Origin: Tethya wilhelma
Lineage: Eukaryota; Porifera; Demospongiae; Tethyida; Tethyidae
Direction of reading: 5' to 3'
Length of the DNA: 64,000 nucleotides
Assembly (NCBI GenBank): GCA_964030475.1
Contig: CAXIPT010000002.1
Coordinates: 268,138-332,137, forward strand
This document shows, one piece after another, positions 34,400-45,960 of this stretch. Both the position numbers and the translations under genes were made by a program. How positions within the stretch are numbered: the first letter of the stretch is position 1; every line of letters begins with the position of its first letter. The notes below the pieces were generated by a model. It worked only from the letters and a program-made list of their open reading frames with translations, was not told the origin of the DNA and made no database searches.

Positions 34400-34649
34400 T
34401 GGTTAAAAGTTAATGGTCATGCAACGATTAATGGTCAAAAGTTGACCAACTCAGGGGAGTTAAGGCTGCCTATATATATATGCTTAATTTATTTGAAATT
34501 TAAAGTAATGCGTCTATCCCCTAGACGATTGCCTATATTACCATGGCAACACATACAGATGTTCACCAAACTTGCCTAAACACGTTCGTTCAGTTAATTT
34601 GGTCATGTAATCTACATAATTATATATCAAGGAATATAGTGCCCATGAA

Positions 34650-34985
34650 AACTTTGTGCTGTTAAAGTTGGCTCAACACATTCTGGTTCTCTGGAAATCC
34701 TTTTCAAGTAAGTCAGTTAGGAAGTAAATAGGTAAGTAAGTTAGAAGAACAAAAATGGCACTATGGTGGCTTCCCACTAGCGCTCTCTATGAGTGCTTAG
34801 GAAAGTTTTTGTGAGTTTTCGGCCTTGCATGCAGTTGGTAATCTGTCATTGAGAGCCTCTGAGCAACTTTGAAGGTTTAATTTTGTTTGAATAGATTTTT
34901 ATAGCGACCAACATTTGTATTGTGTCTATGGGACAGTCAGCCCATTCCTACTATACGTACTACTGTACGTATAATATTTACTCAC
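34650..34985. repeat. repeat family G, copy 2
   Basis: Direct repeat of 33720-34060 about 930 bp downstream. It leads straight into the family D upstream flank, as copy 3 does at 57.7 kb. Confidence 0.75.
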
Positions 34986-35917
34986 GGCACTTAGAATGTT
35001 ACAGCCAGTTTTCCATGCAATTCAGATACAAATAAAGTAGAAACAAAAGAAAGCTATACCCGTAAATAGAATTAACTGCCCCAAGAATGTATAGCAAGAC
35101 TTGAAAGTATGTGTAACTCTATTAATACTGAAGTCTGTTTGAATGTACCACAGCCCCAGAGCTATAAACGCAGAGATTTGAAAGCCTAGGGATAATCATA
35201 TTGAAATTGGCTGCCAATTAAGACACTCAGCATCATGATTTTATTTGGAAGGATTGAAGCTCCAATGCAATTTGAATTTTTTTCACAGTAAAATCTATAT
35301 ATTTAAATAACAATTGCATTGTTATTCTCTCATGCAGTTATGTGTTTTTCACCTTTGATTCAGTAACTGTTAAATGGAAATTTATAATAAAATTAATACT
35401 CTGTTTGGATCGGGTGGAATGACCACTGCCTTGGAGAGCAATACACTTAAAGTTACACTTATTGAGTACGTTCAATATCCAGCTACAAAGGATTTACGAT
35501 GAACCAATGCTGCTAAAGAAAGGTGTTCTCATTCCTGGCATACAGGAGGATGGGATTCGCGTAATAGACGACAGCATCTTAATTGATCCCATAAGTCAAT
35601 TAATTGATCCAGCTGTTTCAAATGTTGTTTGCCTCAGCCGTGATATTCTTCACGAAACAAGCAAGGTTAAGTTGAAGGACATCACCCCGAAAATCGAAAC
35701 ACTTTTATCAGTGGAACCATTGCAGATTTTGTACAAGCTGTGCGTAACGATGGCAAGCACAATTTCATTCCAACGCTGTTTATGATCGCAGGAGGAATTC
35801 AATGTTTTCATTATCGGTCTGTTATTGAAATGTTTGGTTGTTGCCCAATTCCAGTGGCTGTCGATGAGCTGAAACCGGACAGTCAACTTCTTTAGTTGCT
35901 GCTCTATCTCTATTTGG
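34986..35917 (+). pseudogene. family D unknown gene, copy 2
   Basis: Conserved upstream flank (34986-35370), then the coding part from MEIYNK (35374). A frame change after IEYVQYPATKDL leads to QRIYDEPMLLKKGVLIPG, DPISQLIDP and a stop at 35783-35785. Homology continues to a tyrosine-rich segment near 35830. Foldback element F has inserted at 35918, and the conserved continuation HEVGLDRCQD seen in copy 3 is lost. It is broken. Confidence 0.65.
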
Positions 35918-36190
35918 ACAAGTAAAAAAACCATTGGAAATGTAATGAGACACAGGAATGGCTAATCGTAAAAAGAACGGAAACAAGACTGGAATGGCTG
36001 TTAGAGTGTGTGCAGAATTCTTCCTGTATCGGCTGCATTTAACAATCTCTTTATTGAGTCTCTCATTTAGCCCACAGGAAGAATTCCTTACATGCACACT
36101 CAATAACAGCCATTCCAGTCTTGTTTCCGTTCTTTTTGTGATTTAGCCATTCCTGTGTCTCATTACATTTCCAATGTTTTTTTTACTTGT
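35918..36190. repeat. foldback element F, copy 3
   Basis: Arms start ACAAGTAAAAAAACCATTGG and end TTTTTTTTACTTGT. It interrupts the family D gene at TATTTGGA, by comparison with 58910-58920. Confidence 0.8.
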
Positions 36191-36529
36191 TTGTTCTCAT
36201 ATTTCCATAATTCTACAAATTACATTTGAGTTGGTGTGTGTATAGCTAGCTACTGAGCCAGTGGCAGGCTGCTGAGGTGGGAACGGTTTTGTAGCCTGCT
36301 TGATACTGAAGTGAAACACACATCTCGGTCAGGTCATTTGGAGGCAGGAGCTGTATCATAAGATTTACTTGCCTTTCTACGTATATGTTATGATAATCAA
36401 AGTCCTGATTCATCTCTTAAGAAGAGCAACCAGGTATCACAAAATAGTTCTAGACAACTTCAGTGCATTTAATTCCAAATAATGCACACTTTTGTGTAGT
36501 AGTCTCTGAGAAAAGTTAAGGTAAGATAG

Positions 36530-36745
36530 AAGAAGATGGAGAAAATTCGAGGTTTGGCATATTTGTGTTTGTTACTTTTGCGATGTTTTTAGGCCATGTT
36601 TTTGGGCTCATTAGAAAGAGAAAGAGCTAAATAGTAGCTTTAAAAGCCTTTTAGTGCTAAGCACTCAGTTTTTGCAGAGTTATTTGCGTGAATATTTGTA
36701 TTGTGCTAATGGGCCATCTGTGCCATTCCTGAGTACCCAGTACTA
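36530..36745. repeat. repeat family E, copy 3 (inverted)
   Basis: Reverse-complement match to 11345-11570. It is collinear throughout, which identifies the arrangement at 2901-2994 as the derived, inverted one. It ends with the CCCAGTACTACCGTACTGGG palindrome. Confidence 0.75.
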
Positions 36746-36961
36746 CCGTACTGGGAATAATAACAACCAGTCCTACTGTCATATAGATACAAAGAGTATT
36801 GCTCTTCCAAATACACAAGAACAAAATCTAGGAATAGTTACACAGTAAAATTCTTTTCTGCTAGTTCAATTCTATGGGGCCAAATCCAGTTTTTTTATAC
36901 ACAATAATTCTACATTGATATGTGTCAAACTTTTAGTTCCTATCCATTCATCATGTCAACA

Positions 36962-37331
36962 CAGTGGTGGATCTAGGATTTTGAATAGGGGGTTTCCAAT
37001 GAATGCGCGCGAAGCGCGCGAAAAATTTTAGCTTAGCCACGCCCACTTCTGATCGTATAGCCCCGCCCCTATAGCGTGCTAGCAGCTAATATTTTGCCAG
37101 AACAAGGCCTAAATGGCGAAAAAACGGCAAGAAAAAGACAGAAACTATAGTATCTTTCACAAAAGACTGCTATTTAGTGAGATTTTTAGTTGCTTTTGTT
37201 AGTTTTAAGTTGAAAGGGGGTTTCCAGCTAGCACTTTTCCAGTCTCCACAGTTAATTTCAATGCAAGGTTTCAGCTGAAAGGGCCCGGGGCTTCCATGGA
37301 AGCCCAGGAACCCCCTCTGGATCCGCCACTG
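36962..37331. mobile_element. hAT-like MITE (370 bp)
   Basis: Ends CAGTGGTGGATC and GATCCGCCACTG, with CAACA duplicated on both sides (36957-36961, 37332-37336). The empty site is at 59718-59722. It carries a GCGCGCGAAGCGCGCG palindrome near 37005. CAGTG ends are hAT-like, but a 5-bp duplication is short for hAT (8 bp). Confidence 0.85.
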
Positions 37332-37601
37332 CAACAGACATCCCTTAGTCAAGGTTCAACACTCACCAATAATTTTTCAAAATTTGGTGGGTTTGTGTGG
37401 GTGCCTATGTCATCATTAGTACGTACGATAAGTGTGTTTTTGCTACCTGGGATTCATCTTTTATGTAACGAATTTTCCTAACAGAGTGTTTTAGATCAAC
37501 TGATGATGATTATTATTAAAGTTTACGTTTGCTTTGAATTGTTTGGCTTGTCCAGGTGCACAGCAATAAAATAAGTCTTGTTAGCTATACAGCCTGCGTT
37601 G

Positions 37602-37949
37602 ATGATCATTGAAACCTGTGAAATGAAGGCACCAAGGTGCTTAACCCTTGGCGCTCTAGCAATAAAATACATTGTTTCACATGATAATCTAGCTTCCAGT
37701 ACAGTAACAGTAGAGCCAGCAGAGGATGATCCTCACTTCAGTCAAGGTGTACATGGAAATATTCTAAAGCACAAAAAGTATACACATTCTCTATGGCAAC
37801 TTACAGACATGTGCACTGACTCTGGTAACTCATCAGATTCGAGTTTGACGACAAATTCTGAATCAAAAAGCAGTGGAGATGATGTTGGTCCACTTGAAAG
37901 AAATACAAATCGGAGGATAACTCATCAAGCCCCAGTGATTTACAAATAA
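37602..37949 (+). CDS. acidic Ser-rich ORF of repeat family C
   Basis: A 115-residue ORF with an ATG start. The C-terminal half (HFSQGVHGNILKHKKY, SDSSLTTNSESKSSGDDVG) is repeated at 60600-60817 with conserved frame over that part. The copy at 60.6 kb lacks the N-terminal half and an ATG. No known domain. It may be one exon of a repeat-borne gene. Confidence 0.35.
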   Translation: MIIETCEMKAPRCLTLGALAIKYIVSHDNLASSTVTVEPAEDDPHFSQGVHGNILKHKKYTHSLWQLTDMCTDSGNSSDSSLTTNSESKSSGDDVGPLERNTNRRITHQAPVIYK

Positions 37950-38534
37950 AGAAGCCTTTGTTTAAGGATCCCCATGCAATGCAAGAAAAAAGCCCAATGT
38001 GACAATAAACACGTTAGAACACAGTACTTTCTAATAGGAACAGGAGTATGGACTCATCAACCCTCTTGGCATGTAAACTTGTCAGTGGCAAGCAACTCAT
38101 TTTCATATCAGTAATCTTGTTGAGTTAACCAAAACACTGTATCACTTATTATAAAGATCTTAATTGGCTTTGTTTCATAAATTGTCACTCATTGATCTTG
38201 TAGTAATAATTAAACAGGATAGCTCTGTTGTGGCATGCAGTGTATACCATTTATCTGCAGTATCGCTTTCACATTTGATTATTCTGTTCAGTGATCTGAT
38301 ATTTATTCATCTATACCCATCCACTGGTACAACCTTGCAATTGTGTTTAATGATTGAATACTTGCACATAGGGGAAAATATACAGGATCGCAGTATAAAG
38401 AGATGTAGGAGACTAGCTGTTCATACACGTTTTTGTTACCTGGGACCATCTACATCTAACATGTGAACCATGGCAGTATATTATGTGGATATTCAACAAT
38501 CACAACCACGAGCGACCAATTTTGTTTGTTGATT

Positions 38535-39700
38535 TAGGAAAACTTCAGTCAAAGAAATTGTGTCGCAGATCAATGAAGCAGTGTGTGATGAATCATTGTC
38601 AGCCATCAGTGAAGATCAGAACATTGTGGAGCTACTTCAGCATTGCGGTTGCACTTCTCTCCTGAAGGTTAGGCATTTATATAGATCTTCTAAAAAAATT
38701 TGGCACAAAATGAATAATTACATTATGATTGAGCTTGGCCAAATTTTTTGAAATTTACCTCAGCAAACTTAAAGGCGCAGTCGCACGGAAGTAATTACGG
38801 CGCCATTTTTTTTTGAATTCCGGGCCCAAAAATCAAAAACTGAATCTGATTGGTTGAAATACGTCATTGGAATGGAATTATTTTGCGCAGTTAGGGAGAA
38901 TCGCATATTTTTTGTCCACGTGTTTGCGATCGAGAACGCGTAGATTTAGCGTTAAAAACCCGTGCAGTTAGGAAAAAAAGTAGCTAGGTAAGCTAGCAAA
39001 CTAGCGAAGATTAACACTAGAGCTTTTCATGAGTATTGGCTGTATTTGAAGAGCGTGGAGACTCATATTAGCACTGGTCTATATTCTGCGCGCAGGAATT
39101 ACGTGCAAAATACGGCTTCATTACATCACGTAAGTTTACTTCCGTGCGACTGTGCCTTTAATTAAGCTCTATATGTGACCATCATCAAGTATACTCTTTT
39201 TTTTTTATAATTATAACAGATGTCAACGAAAGAAGCGGTGATACAGAACATCCTATCGTATACATGAGATTCTTTAAAGCGGAAGTCGATGTACGATCAA
39301 CTAGTTAGTGGGCTGGATACACATGGCTTTTTGCAGCTTTTGGCAGCATTTCCAGTTTCATTGAGACACCTATTCGTCAAAAATCATGAAAATTGTGTTC
39401 CAACTTTGGCAGTTATTTTGTTAATGCTAAAGCCTGAAGCTCCTACGGACTCGGATAATCCAGCATTTACTTATCTGATATCCTATGTATCGATGTTGAC
39501 TGAAGAAGGTAAACGATTCATGTATAATTATATTGTGCCACAAAATCACTGTCAAAACTTTTTTTTATAGAATGCATGGCATTTTTGCAGTTCTGTACTG
39601 GATGGAAAACAATACCCCCCATGGGTTTTGCAGTTCCGTTCATAAACGTTAAGTTTATTGTACAAGAATATGGAAGAAGATACCTGAGAACCAATTCAAA
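38535..39700 (+). pseudogene. HECT-type ligase-like gene, copy 2 (3' part)
   Basis: Three exon-like pieces are seen. The first, ~38535-38667, contains KEIVSQINEAVCDESL and HCGCTSLLK, followed by a GT donor. The second, 39220-39508, is YDQLVSGLDTHGFLQLLAAF-like with an in-frame TGA at 39265. The third begins at 39571 (FLQFCTGWKTIPPMGF). The order and the IPPMGF motif match the C-lobe of HECT domains. The first intron holds a TTAA MITE. The protein is cut off after RRYLRTN by a Penelope-like element, so the catalytic-cysteine region is missing. Confidence 0.65.
38773..39157. mobile_element. TTAA-flanked MITE (385 bp)
   Basis: Ends AGGCGCAGTCGCACGGAAGT and the complement ACTTCCGTGCGACTGTGCCT, with TTAA on both sides (38769-38772, 39158-39161). 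A TTAA target is typical of piggyBac-type transposases. No ORF. It sits in an intron of HECT-like copy 2. Confidence 0.85.
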
Positions 39701-40640
39701 CAAAGACAACTTCATAGAAATGCAAAGGAAATTAGCAGAAAAACTCGCCGAGAGAGGCTACTCATCCTCTGAAACCAAAACAACAATCAACAAAATAAAA
39801 CACCACAACAGGCATCTCACCTTAACCTGAAAAAATAAATCAAATAAACATAAAAAAACAATGTTCATTACCAACTACAATGACAAGACACCAAAAGAAT
39901 CAAAACAGTAGTAAGAAAACACTGGAAGCTAATAAAAAAGGACACCGATCTCAAAATAATTTTCCCCAACCCACCCCTTGTAGTAGTAAGAGGTAAAAAA
40001 TCTCTAAGAAATCACTTAGTAAGAGCCAAACTTGAACCACTGTCACCAGAAAGTGACACCAAACAGGCGAAAGAGGATAAACCTCAACAAACAAATCTCA
40101 ACCCAAGAAACACAAACACAGAAGCTAACTACCCGTTCAACCGTTTCAAAACTAAGCTAAACAACTTCGAAAATCCAATCAAAAGATGCAAGCCCAATTG
40201 CCTAACTTGTAAAATATTAGTAACAAATACATTCACAGAAAGCACTTATATACAACAAAACCAAACATCCAATCAACTTACCAGACAAACCAGAAAAGTA
40301 CGATTGTAACACAAAAAATGTTATCTACCTAGAAATGTGCACACGCAAAAATTGCAAGGCACAGTACATCGATCGGTATGACAACCAGACCAATCAAATA
40401 CAGAATCTGTGAACACTTCCAGTCCAACACCTCAGGAATAGGTTATCATTTAATCAATACTAACCACAAAAGAACAGAAATAAGATTCCAAACATGGAAT
40501 CAGCACCAGAAGTTCTCACAACCAATTAATGCACAACAAATGTGGCTAAAGAAGAGAGAATACTTCTGGATATGCAAACTAGGTACTCTATCCAAAATAT
40601 CCACCAAAGGCCTCAACAACATGTGGAAACCTTTGAATTG
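39700..40640 (+). pseudogene. Penelope-like retroelement 3' end with GIY-YIG endonuclease
   Basis: Translation across frames gives an RT-connection segment (LAEKLAERGYSSSETKTTI) and a linker (HWKLIKKDTDLKIIFP, PPLVVVRGKKSLRNHLV). A Cys motif CKPNCLTCKI comes next. The endonuclease region contains KAQYID and the C-terminal RTEIRFQTWN...KKREYFWICKLGTL...KGLNNMW. This order matches Penelope-like elements with a GIY-YIG domain. Stops and frameshifts (for example at 39828 and near 40305) make it inactive. The element is 5'-truncated and its start fuses with the HECT-like frame. Confidence 0.75.
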
Positions 40641-40870
40641 AATGGGGAATGAGTCTTGCAGTTCGACCAATGCACCACGCTGAATGTGCTCTGTGCATGC
40701 AAATGCATAGACCATGTGCCAAGACATGGACTCCATGTTATCCAACACATATATGCCATGAACCTGGACTTCTTCGTTCTCCAATAGTCTTTCCAATATG
40801 AGTAGAAACACTTTGTAAGGATTCCCTGGCAATAGATGCTGGTGAACCAAGGAGGCAGTTTTTAATGAAT
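40640..40870 (-). pseudogene. CRAL-TRIO (Sec14-like) domain exon
   Basis: On the minus strand an open frame includes LLENEEVQVHGIYVLDN and LVELQDSFPIQFKGFHMLL. This corresponds to the lipid-binding core of CRAL-TRIO proteins (the QDSFP...KGxH pattern). The frame continues beyond the domain into the antisense of the Penelope-like element and stops at 40500, so its last ~45 residues are not genuine. No other exon of such a gene is visible nearby. It could be an exon of a larger gene or a captured fragment. Confidence 0.55.
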
Positions 40871-42225
40871 GTTCTGAAGGATTTTATCAAGAGACCAAAC
40901 TTGTTCGAAGGCTCTGAACATCAGTTGCTTCCTATTTATTCTCCAGCTACCCTCGCATCGGGGTTGTTCAAAGTATTGGGTCGCGTAATATTAATTTTGA
41001 CAACAATCAACCTAACCAACATGATTCAGAACCAAGGAAGACCACGAGGCATCAAGCACAGGTGCATGTAGTTCCCACCCATCCTGATTATAGCACGTCA
41101 ATAAGTGTTTTCTTGCCCTGCTATTATGGTAAAAAAACTTCCCGGCAACAAACAATTGGCACACTATAAATAGCTAGCTTCGTAAATTGCAAGCCATTTT
41201 TTTGAATTTCTCATTCTTTTCAACAACAACGTATCCGGAAAAAGACAATTGAACTCTTTCAAGAAACTTGAACTGTCCAGAAAAAACAATTTTATATCCA
41301 GAAAAAAATTTGAGTTTCTAGAAAACTGTTCTGAATATACCTGTAAACAGCCAAAAGGAAAACACTCTGCTGTTTCACTTCGCTACAGCTATAACAGTAA
41401 TTAACAGCCGTGGAGCGTTGGACAGCACCATTCAGTCCTGCCAGGCTGAGCCTATCAGACATCGTATACGCCTATCAGACATCGTATACCGCGGCATTAC
41501 ATAACGTTGAATATTTGCAGCTCACCGACTTTTCTCGATGATACAGCCTCTCTGATGTCTGCTGCTATTGTCAACGCTGTTCTTTTTGTCAATGAGTTTT
41601 GGCTAGTTACAGAAGCAAAAAAGCCTACAAGAAGACTAGAGTGAACTTTCTCATGCAGCTTTTACATGCGTAGCAACAATAACTATTGCGCAATAGCTTG
41701 TAATTTTTTGCACACTACTTGCTTGAGGGTCTGTATAACACAATTTCCCTAACCACAGGGATCTGTATATGCCCTCCTATCAAAACGTACACAGTAGCAG
41801 GGACTGTATAGCATTTACAGACCACTATAAAACTTAACAACCACTTGACAATGGGCAAGAACTCTTGTGAATTGCTATTGCCTCCAGACATTAGCAGTAG
41901 CAGCCTTGCATGATATTAATATAATTATACTGATTGAATTTCATCAGATTGTTTCTGAACATAATTATTATGTCAGCTTTGGTATTGAACAAGGAAATTT
42001 GATGTGTCAGACTATGAAGTTTGTGTATAAACAATTTAAGGAAGTTAGAGGTGTCAATGACATGTTCAGTTGATGCAGCAGTCGTAAACTGTTGTCTGTG
42101 TTGTAATTTGTAAATGCATGAGTGTGAATGCCATGCAGTACATGGGCTGCCAGTAGGACCGCTGGCGGCTGAGTATATTATTTCTAACTACATTAATCTT
42201 TTATTCTTCATTAATATTTTGTGCA
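40871..42225. other. no gene seen; one 20-bp tandem pair
   Basis: AT-rich. A direct duplication of GCCTATCAGACATCGTATAC lies at about 41450-41490. Short ORFs lack recognisable content. Confidence 0.45.
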
Positions 42226-43190
42226 GAACAAAAGAGAGAACTTAATTGTAGAAATGCGGGCTGCTAACAATTTAGCGATACACGGCATCCCCGACATGCG
42301 TACGGCCGGCATAGAAGGAGCAGTAAGTACCATTGGACAGTACTAGTCTACACATGGTAGCTACATGTGTATTGAATTGGCAGCCTGCATGGTCTTGTTC
42401 ACCGTAATGATCGATATTTCATGGAATAAAATGCCGTGCACTTAATATATAGTCATGATAATTTCCTATTATGTATTTATCCATGCATCACTTGCATGTA
42501 TATACATATAGTGTGCAGGCCTTAAAAAGATGTCTTTCGAGGACAGTGCCAGTGAGGCAAGCTGCGCATCCAAATCAACTGCAACTGCTGAACAACATGG
42601 ACATTTGATAAGTTATAATCTGATTCACGGCATGCTGCATATGCATGCACGGCGTTATAGTTTTTAAGAGCCCATGCATCGAATCAAATTCCTCTATAGC
42701 CATGTATTTCATTAGCCATGCATTTCATTAGGGAATTTTAGTTGTTCACCCCAGACCATGATCTAGTTGAGCTACACTACACATGTACACAAATCCAAAT
42801 TGACCATATGCATGCATTCTAGGAAGATGCAGCGGAGAAGCCATCTATTGCCAAGAAGAAATCGAAGCAGCCTGAGCCTCCTGAGCCAGTTGTAAGTAAA
42901 TAACTATGAGCTATATTAGGCTTCATTAATTTCCGTGAGGATGCATCAATTTACCATTCCAAATCGAATTAACTGTACAAACTCAACAGCAGTCAGTGCC
43001 TCTACAACCTCCACAGCAGTCGGCCGGCCTCAACTGTTAACTCAGGTATTTTATCAAGCATATATGCAACCCCATGCTATATTAGACAAATTACCAATTG
43101 CATTACGCTATTGCTGCCCAGTTGTGGTAGATTTTGTAGCTTATTACTACTCTGCCTTTCCACATGGACCTGGTATGATCTAATGCCATT
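42226..43190 (+). other. series of short exon-like segments, unknown gene
   Basis: Successive AG...GT-bounded segments are seen. The first (42226-42322) reads NLIVEMRAANNLAIHGIPD. A second follows near 42520-42600. A third (42823-42891) reads EDAAEKPSIAKKKSKQPEPP, and a fourth near 42988-43045 is Gln/Pro-rich (QQSVPLQPPQQ). They could be exons of one small gene, but the frame is not continuous by eye and I do not recognise the product. Confidence 0.3.
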
Positions 43191-43554
43191 CAGACTCCCC
43201 AGAACCTTGGGATAGAACACGACACTGGTATTGTTCGGTGCATGAGTTAAGGGAGCTGTATATATATATATAGGGTATGTATCTGAGTATAGATGGGCTA
43301 TGGCCGAGTGGCCTGTGCATACTGGTATAAAGCTGCAAGCACAGCTATTTGTTGTATCAGCCCTAGCCCTAGGCCAGGGCTATGGCTAGCTGCATGGCCA
43401 AGTGGCCAAAATTATTTTTTACAGGCAGCAATGAGGGAGTGGCTCTGCAGTGTTATCTAACCCTTCATTCCTCAGCATGGCAGGAGGAAGCAATGATAAT
43501 AGGATTAATGGATATTGTATAGTACAATGGTGCCTGACCAGTTGTATAAAGCAA

Positions 43555-44875
43555 TTAATCTACAATTGTTGAACTCAGAGATCGTGGCTCTATGATGAAG
43601 TCGATGCAGATAACAATGATACATCTACCACTGCCTCAGGAGATGATTCTATGTCTGTTGAACTTGGCAACAAAGGAACAGGAAAAAAAAAAAATCAAAA
43701 GTGGAACATTAACTAAGAAGCCTGCCACAGGAGGGGATTCTATATGTCCACGAGACCTGCTAAGAAAAAGGTACAGATGGAAATCGTAAGCATTCAAGTG
43801 GAACATCTCTGCAGAGTGAGAAGACCCTTATCTTGAGAGATGACACACGTGGTGCAGATGGCTGAGACACAGAAGTATGGCAAGCCACTCGTAACAAAAT
43901 TATATATGTGATAACCTACACGACGTGATGCCTTTCATACACTAGCCTGGGAACGAGGCTACTGATTACATCTGCGCATGCTCAGTTTACTGTACAAGCA
44001 CGTGTGAACGTAAATATGGACTCCATGAAGGTTCTGTTCGAGTTCTCTGGATCAAAGAGGGAACTGTCTGTCACCACAGAAGATCTTCTTGGTCAGTTAA
44101 ACACAACCATCAAGCAATTTGACAAAAGCCAGGATGGTTTTGAGCCCTGATGCCAGTGAGGATTTGCTTTGTCCTGGTGAAACTTTCTACCTTCTTCAAA
44201 GATATTCTAATGAATGGAAAGAATACATGGACGTTATCAACGTAATTGAAATTGACAAAGAAGACATCTTGAAAGCGGTGCCACTCCCTAATGGTCACAA
44301 TTCTCCACTGAAGGTTGAAGTAAGTATAGTGCAACAGAGGAAAAGAGCAAAATTTTGACTTTTTTGTTCTTCGCTGGATATCTCCCAGACTGTATGTGGT
44401 ATGGAAGTATTGAGAGTAGATATGTGTTCAGTAATTACTATAGTGTGGCTTCAGTGAGTGGGCAAGTCTAATCACGTGGTGCCTGTTGGGCGTGGCTCAC
44501 ATTATAGTCAGTAAGGTAGAGAAAAAACATGAGTGATAAGATCTGACAAACTATTGGGAGTTAAGAAATCAAATGGTATATGCAGTTAGACATTGCATAA
44601 TAATTCTATGTACCAGACCAGAGCTTTTAACTCAAGAGTTTGAGTTGCATAAAGGCTCAAAACTATAGCTACTTTTTAGTGCAAAAAACATTAGTGATAA
44701 AAATTAACCTTCTCCTGTGAGTTAAGAACTCAGATTTTATTTGTGTATAGACAAAGGAACTGCAACTTATCCCGAGTTTGTTACTGTGTTCCGGTTGTGC
44801 CTAAGTGATGAATATGCTTGGATCATGGACGCTATAGTATCATTGGATCCAAACACTGCAGTAGCAGCTTAATAG
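43555..44875 (+). pseudogene. MDSMK-gene block, copy 2
   Basis: The main coding exon starts at ATG 44016 (MDSMKVLFEFSGSKREL). A frameshift between ~44120 and 44155 is followed by ETFYLLQRYSNEWKEYMDV and KEDILKAVPLPNG. A GTAAGT donor lies at 44320 and a terminal exon at ~44752-44872 (FVTVFRLCLSDEYAWIMDA, ending NTAVAA). The first exon resembles a ubiquitin-like N-terminal module found in some sponge multidomain proteins. That is recollection, not proof. Copy 1 at 32.5 kb lacks most of this exon. Confidence 0.55.
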
Positions 44876-45424
44876 TGACATGGTAACTTTGTTTGTAACA
44901 TTAATTTTTGCTTAATTCATGCAGATTTTGTGTATGCTTTCAGTTCAATTTCTTCAATCATGTTTGCTACGTAACAATTGTATATATAAGTTTTGGACTC
45001 CTGGTTTGGTAACAGTAATAATGTATTATTATGCTCTTGATGCATCATAATTATTATTATTGTCACTTCATTATTGGGGTAACAATGCATGTGTGTGCAC
45101 TTATGATCATGACTGTTAAAAACTTAGGATACAAATAAGTGGGTTTATGCAGCTCTGCATGCTTATAAGATTATAAGAGCTATACGGGTCTATAAATGAC
45201 TTCATCAATGATATAGTATGACATTAATCAATATTAAGTTTTAACTGTTTAAGGTATTGCATGATATAGCTATATCTAACAGCTTACATGATCATAATAA
45301 TATAATGCTAATATCCATTTATAGCTAATTATTCATCTGGCTGAGTGTATATAAACTTTGGCAAGACCATGCATGCATGCATGTATAAATTATGCTAATA
45401 GAAATGTTAACACTCTTATTCTAG

Positions 45425-45960
45425 TTTGATGGGGGTTTTTCAAGCCCCAGTGATTTACCAATAAAGAAGCCTTTGTTTAAGGATCCCCATGCAATGCAAG
45501 AAAAACGCCCAATGTAACAATAAACAGGTTAGAACACAGTACTTTCTAATAGGAACAGGAGTATGGACTCATCAACCCTCTTGGCATGTAAACTTGTCAG
45601 TGGCAAGCAACTCATTTTCATACCACTATACTCTTGTTGAGTTAACCAAAACACTGTATCACTTATTATACTTGAAGATCTCGGCTTTGTTTCATTGTCA
45701 CTCATTGATCTTGTTGTAATAATTATACATGTAGGCTAGCTCTGTTGTGTTGTATACCATTTACCTGTAGTATCGCTTTACATTTGATTATTCTGTACAG
45801 TGATCTGATATTTATTCACCTATACCCATCCACTGATGCAACCTTGTAATTATGATCAATTGATTTAACGATTGAATACTTGCACATAGGGGAGAATATA
45901 CAGGATCGCAGTATAAAGAGATGTAGGAGACTAGCTGTTCATATACGGATACCAGAAAAA
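45425..45960 (+). repeat. segmental repeat family C, copy 2
   Basis: Starts CAAGCCCCAGTGATTTACCA and matches 37927-38470 and 60793-61300. The ORF segment upstream is absent from this copy. Confidence 0.75.

Larger units (their letters stand above)
36760..38470 (+). repeat. segmental repeat family C, copy 1
   Basis: Matches 59515-61300 and, for its 3' half, 45425-45960. It is interrupted by the MITE at 36962-37331. It contains an ORF at 37602-37949. Confidence 0.75.

Noticed and set aside
40500..40640. C-terminal part of the minus-strand CRAL-TRIO-like ORF
   Set aside because: It is antisense of the Penelope-like endonuclease. The domain similarity stops near 40640.
43290..43390. TGGCCGAGTGGC resembles an A box of tRNA-Leu/Ser or a tRNA-derived SINE
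   Set aside because: No B box or cloverleaf could be found downstream and no repeat copies have a SINE-like tail.
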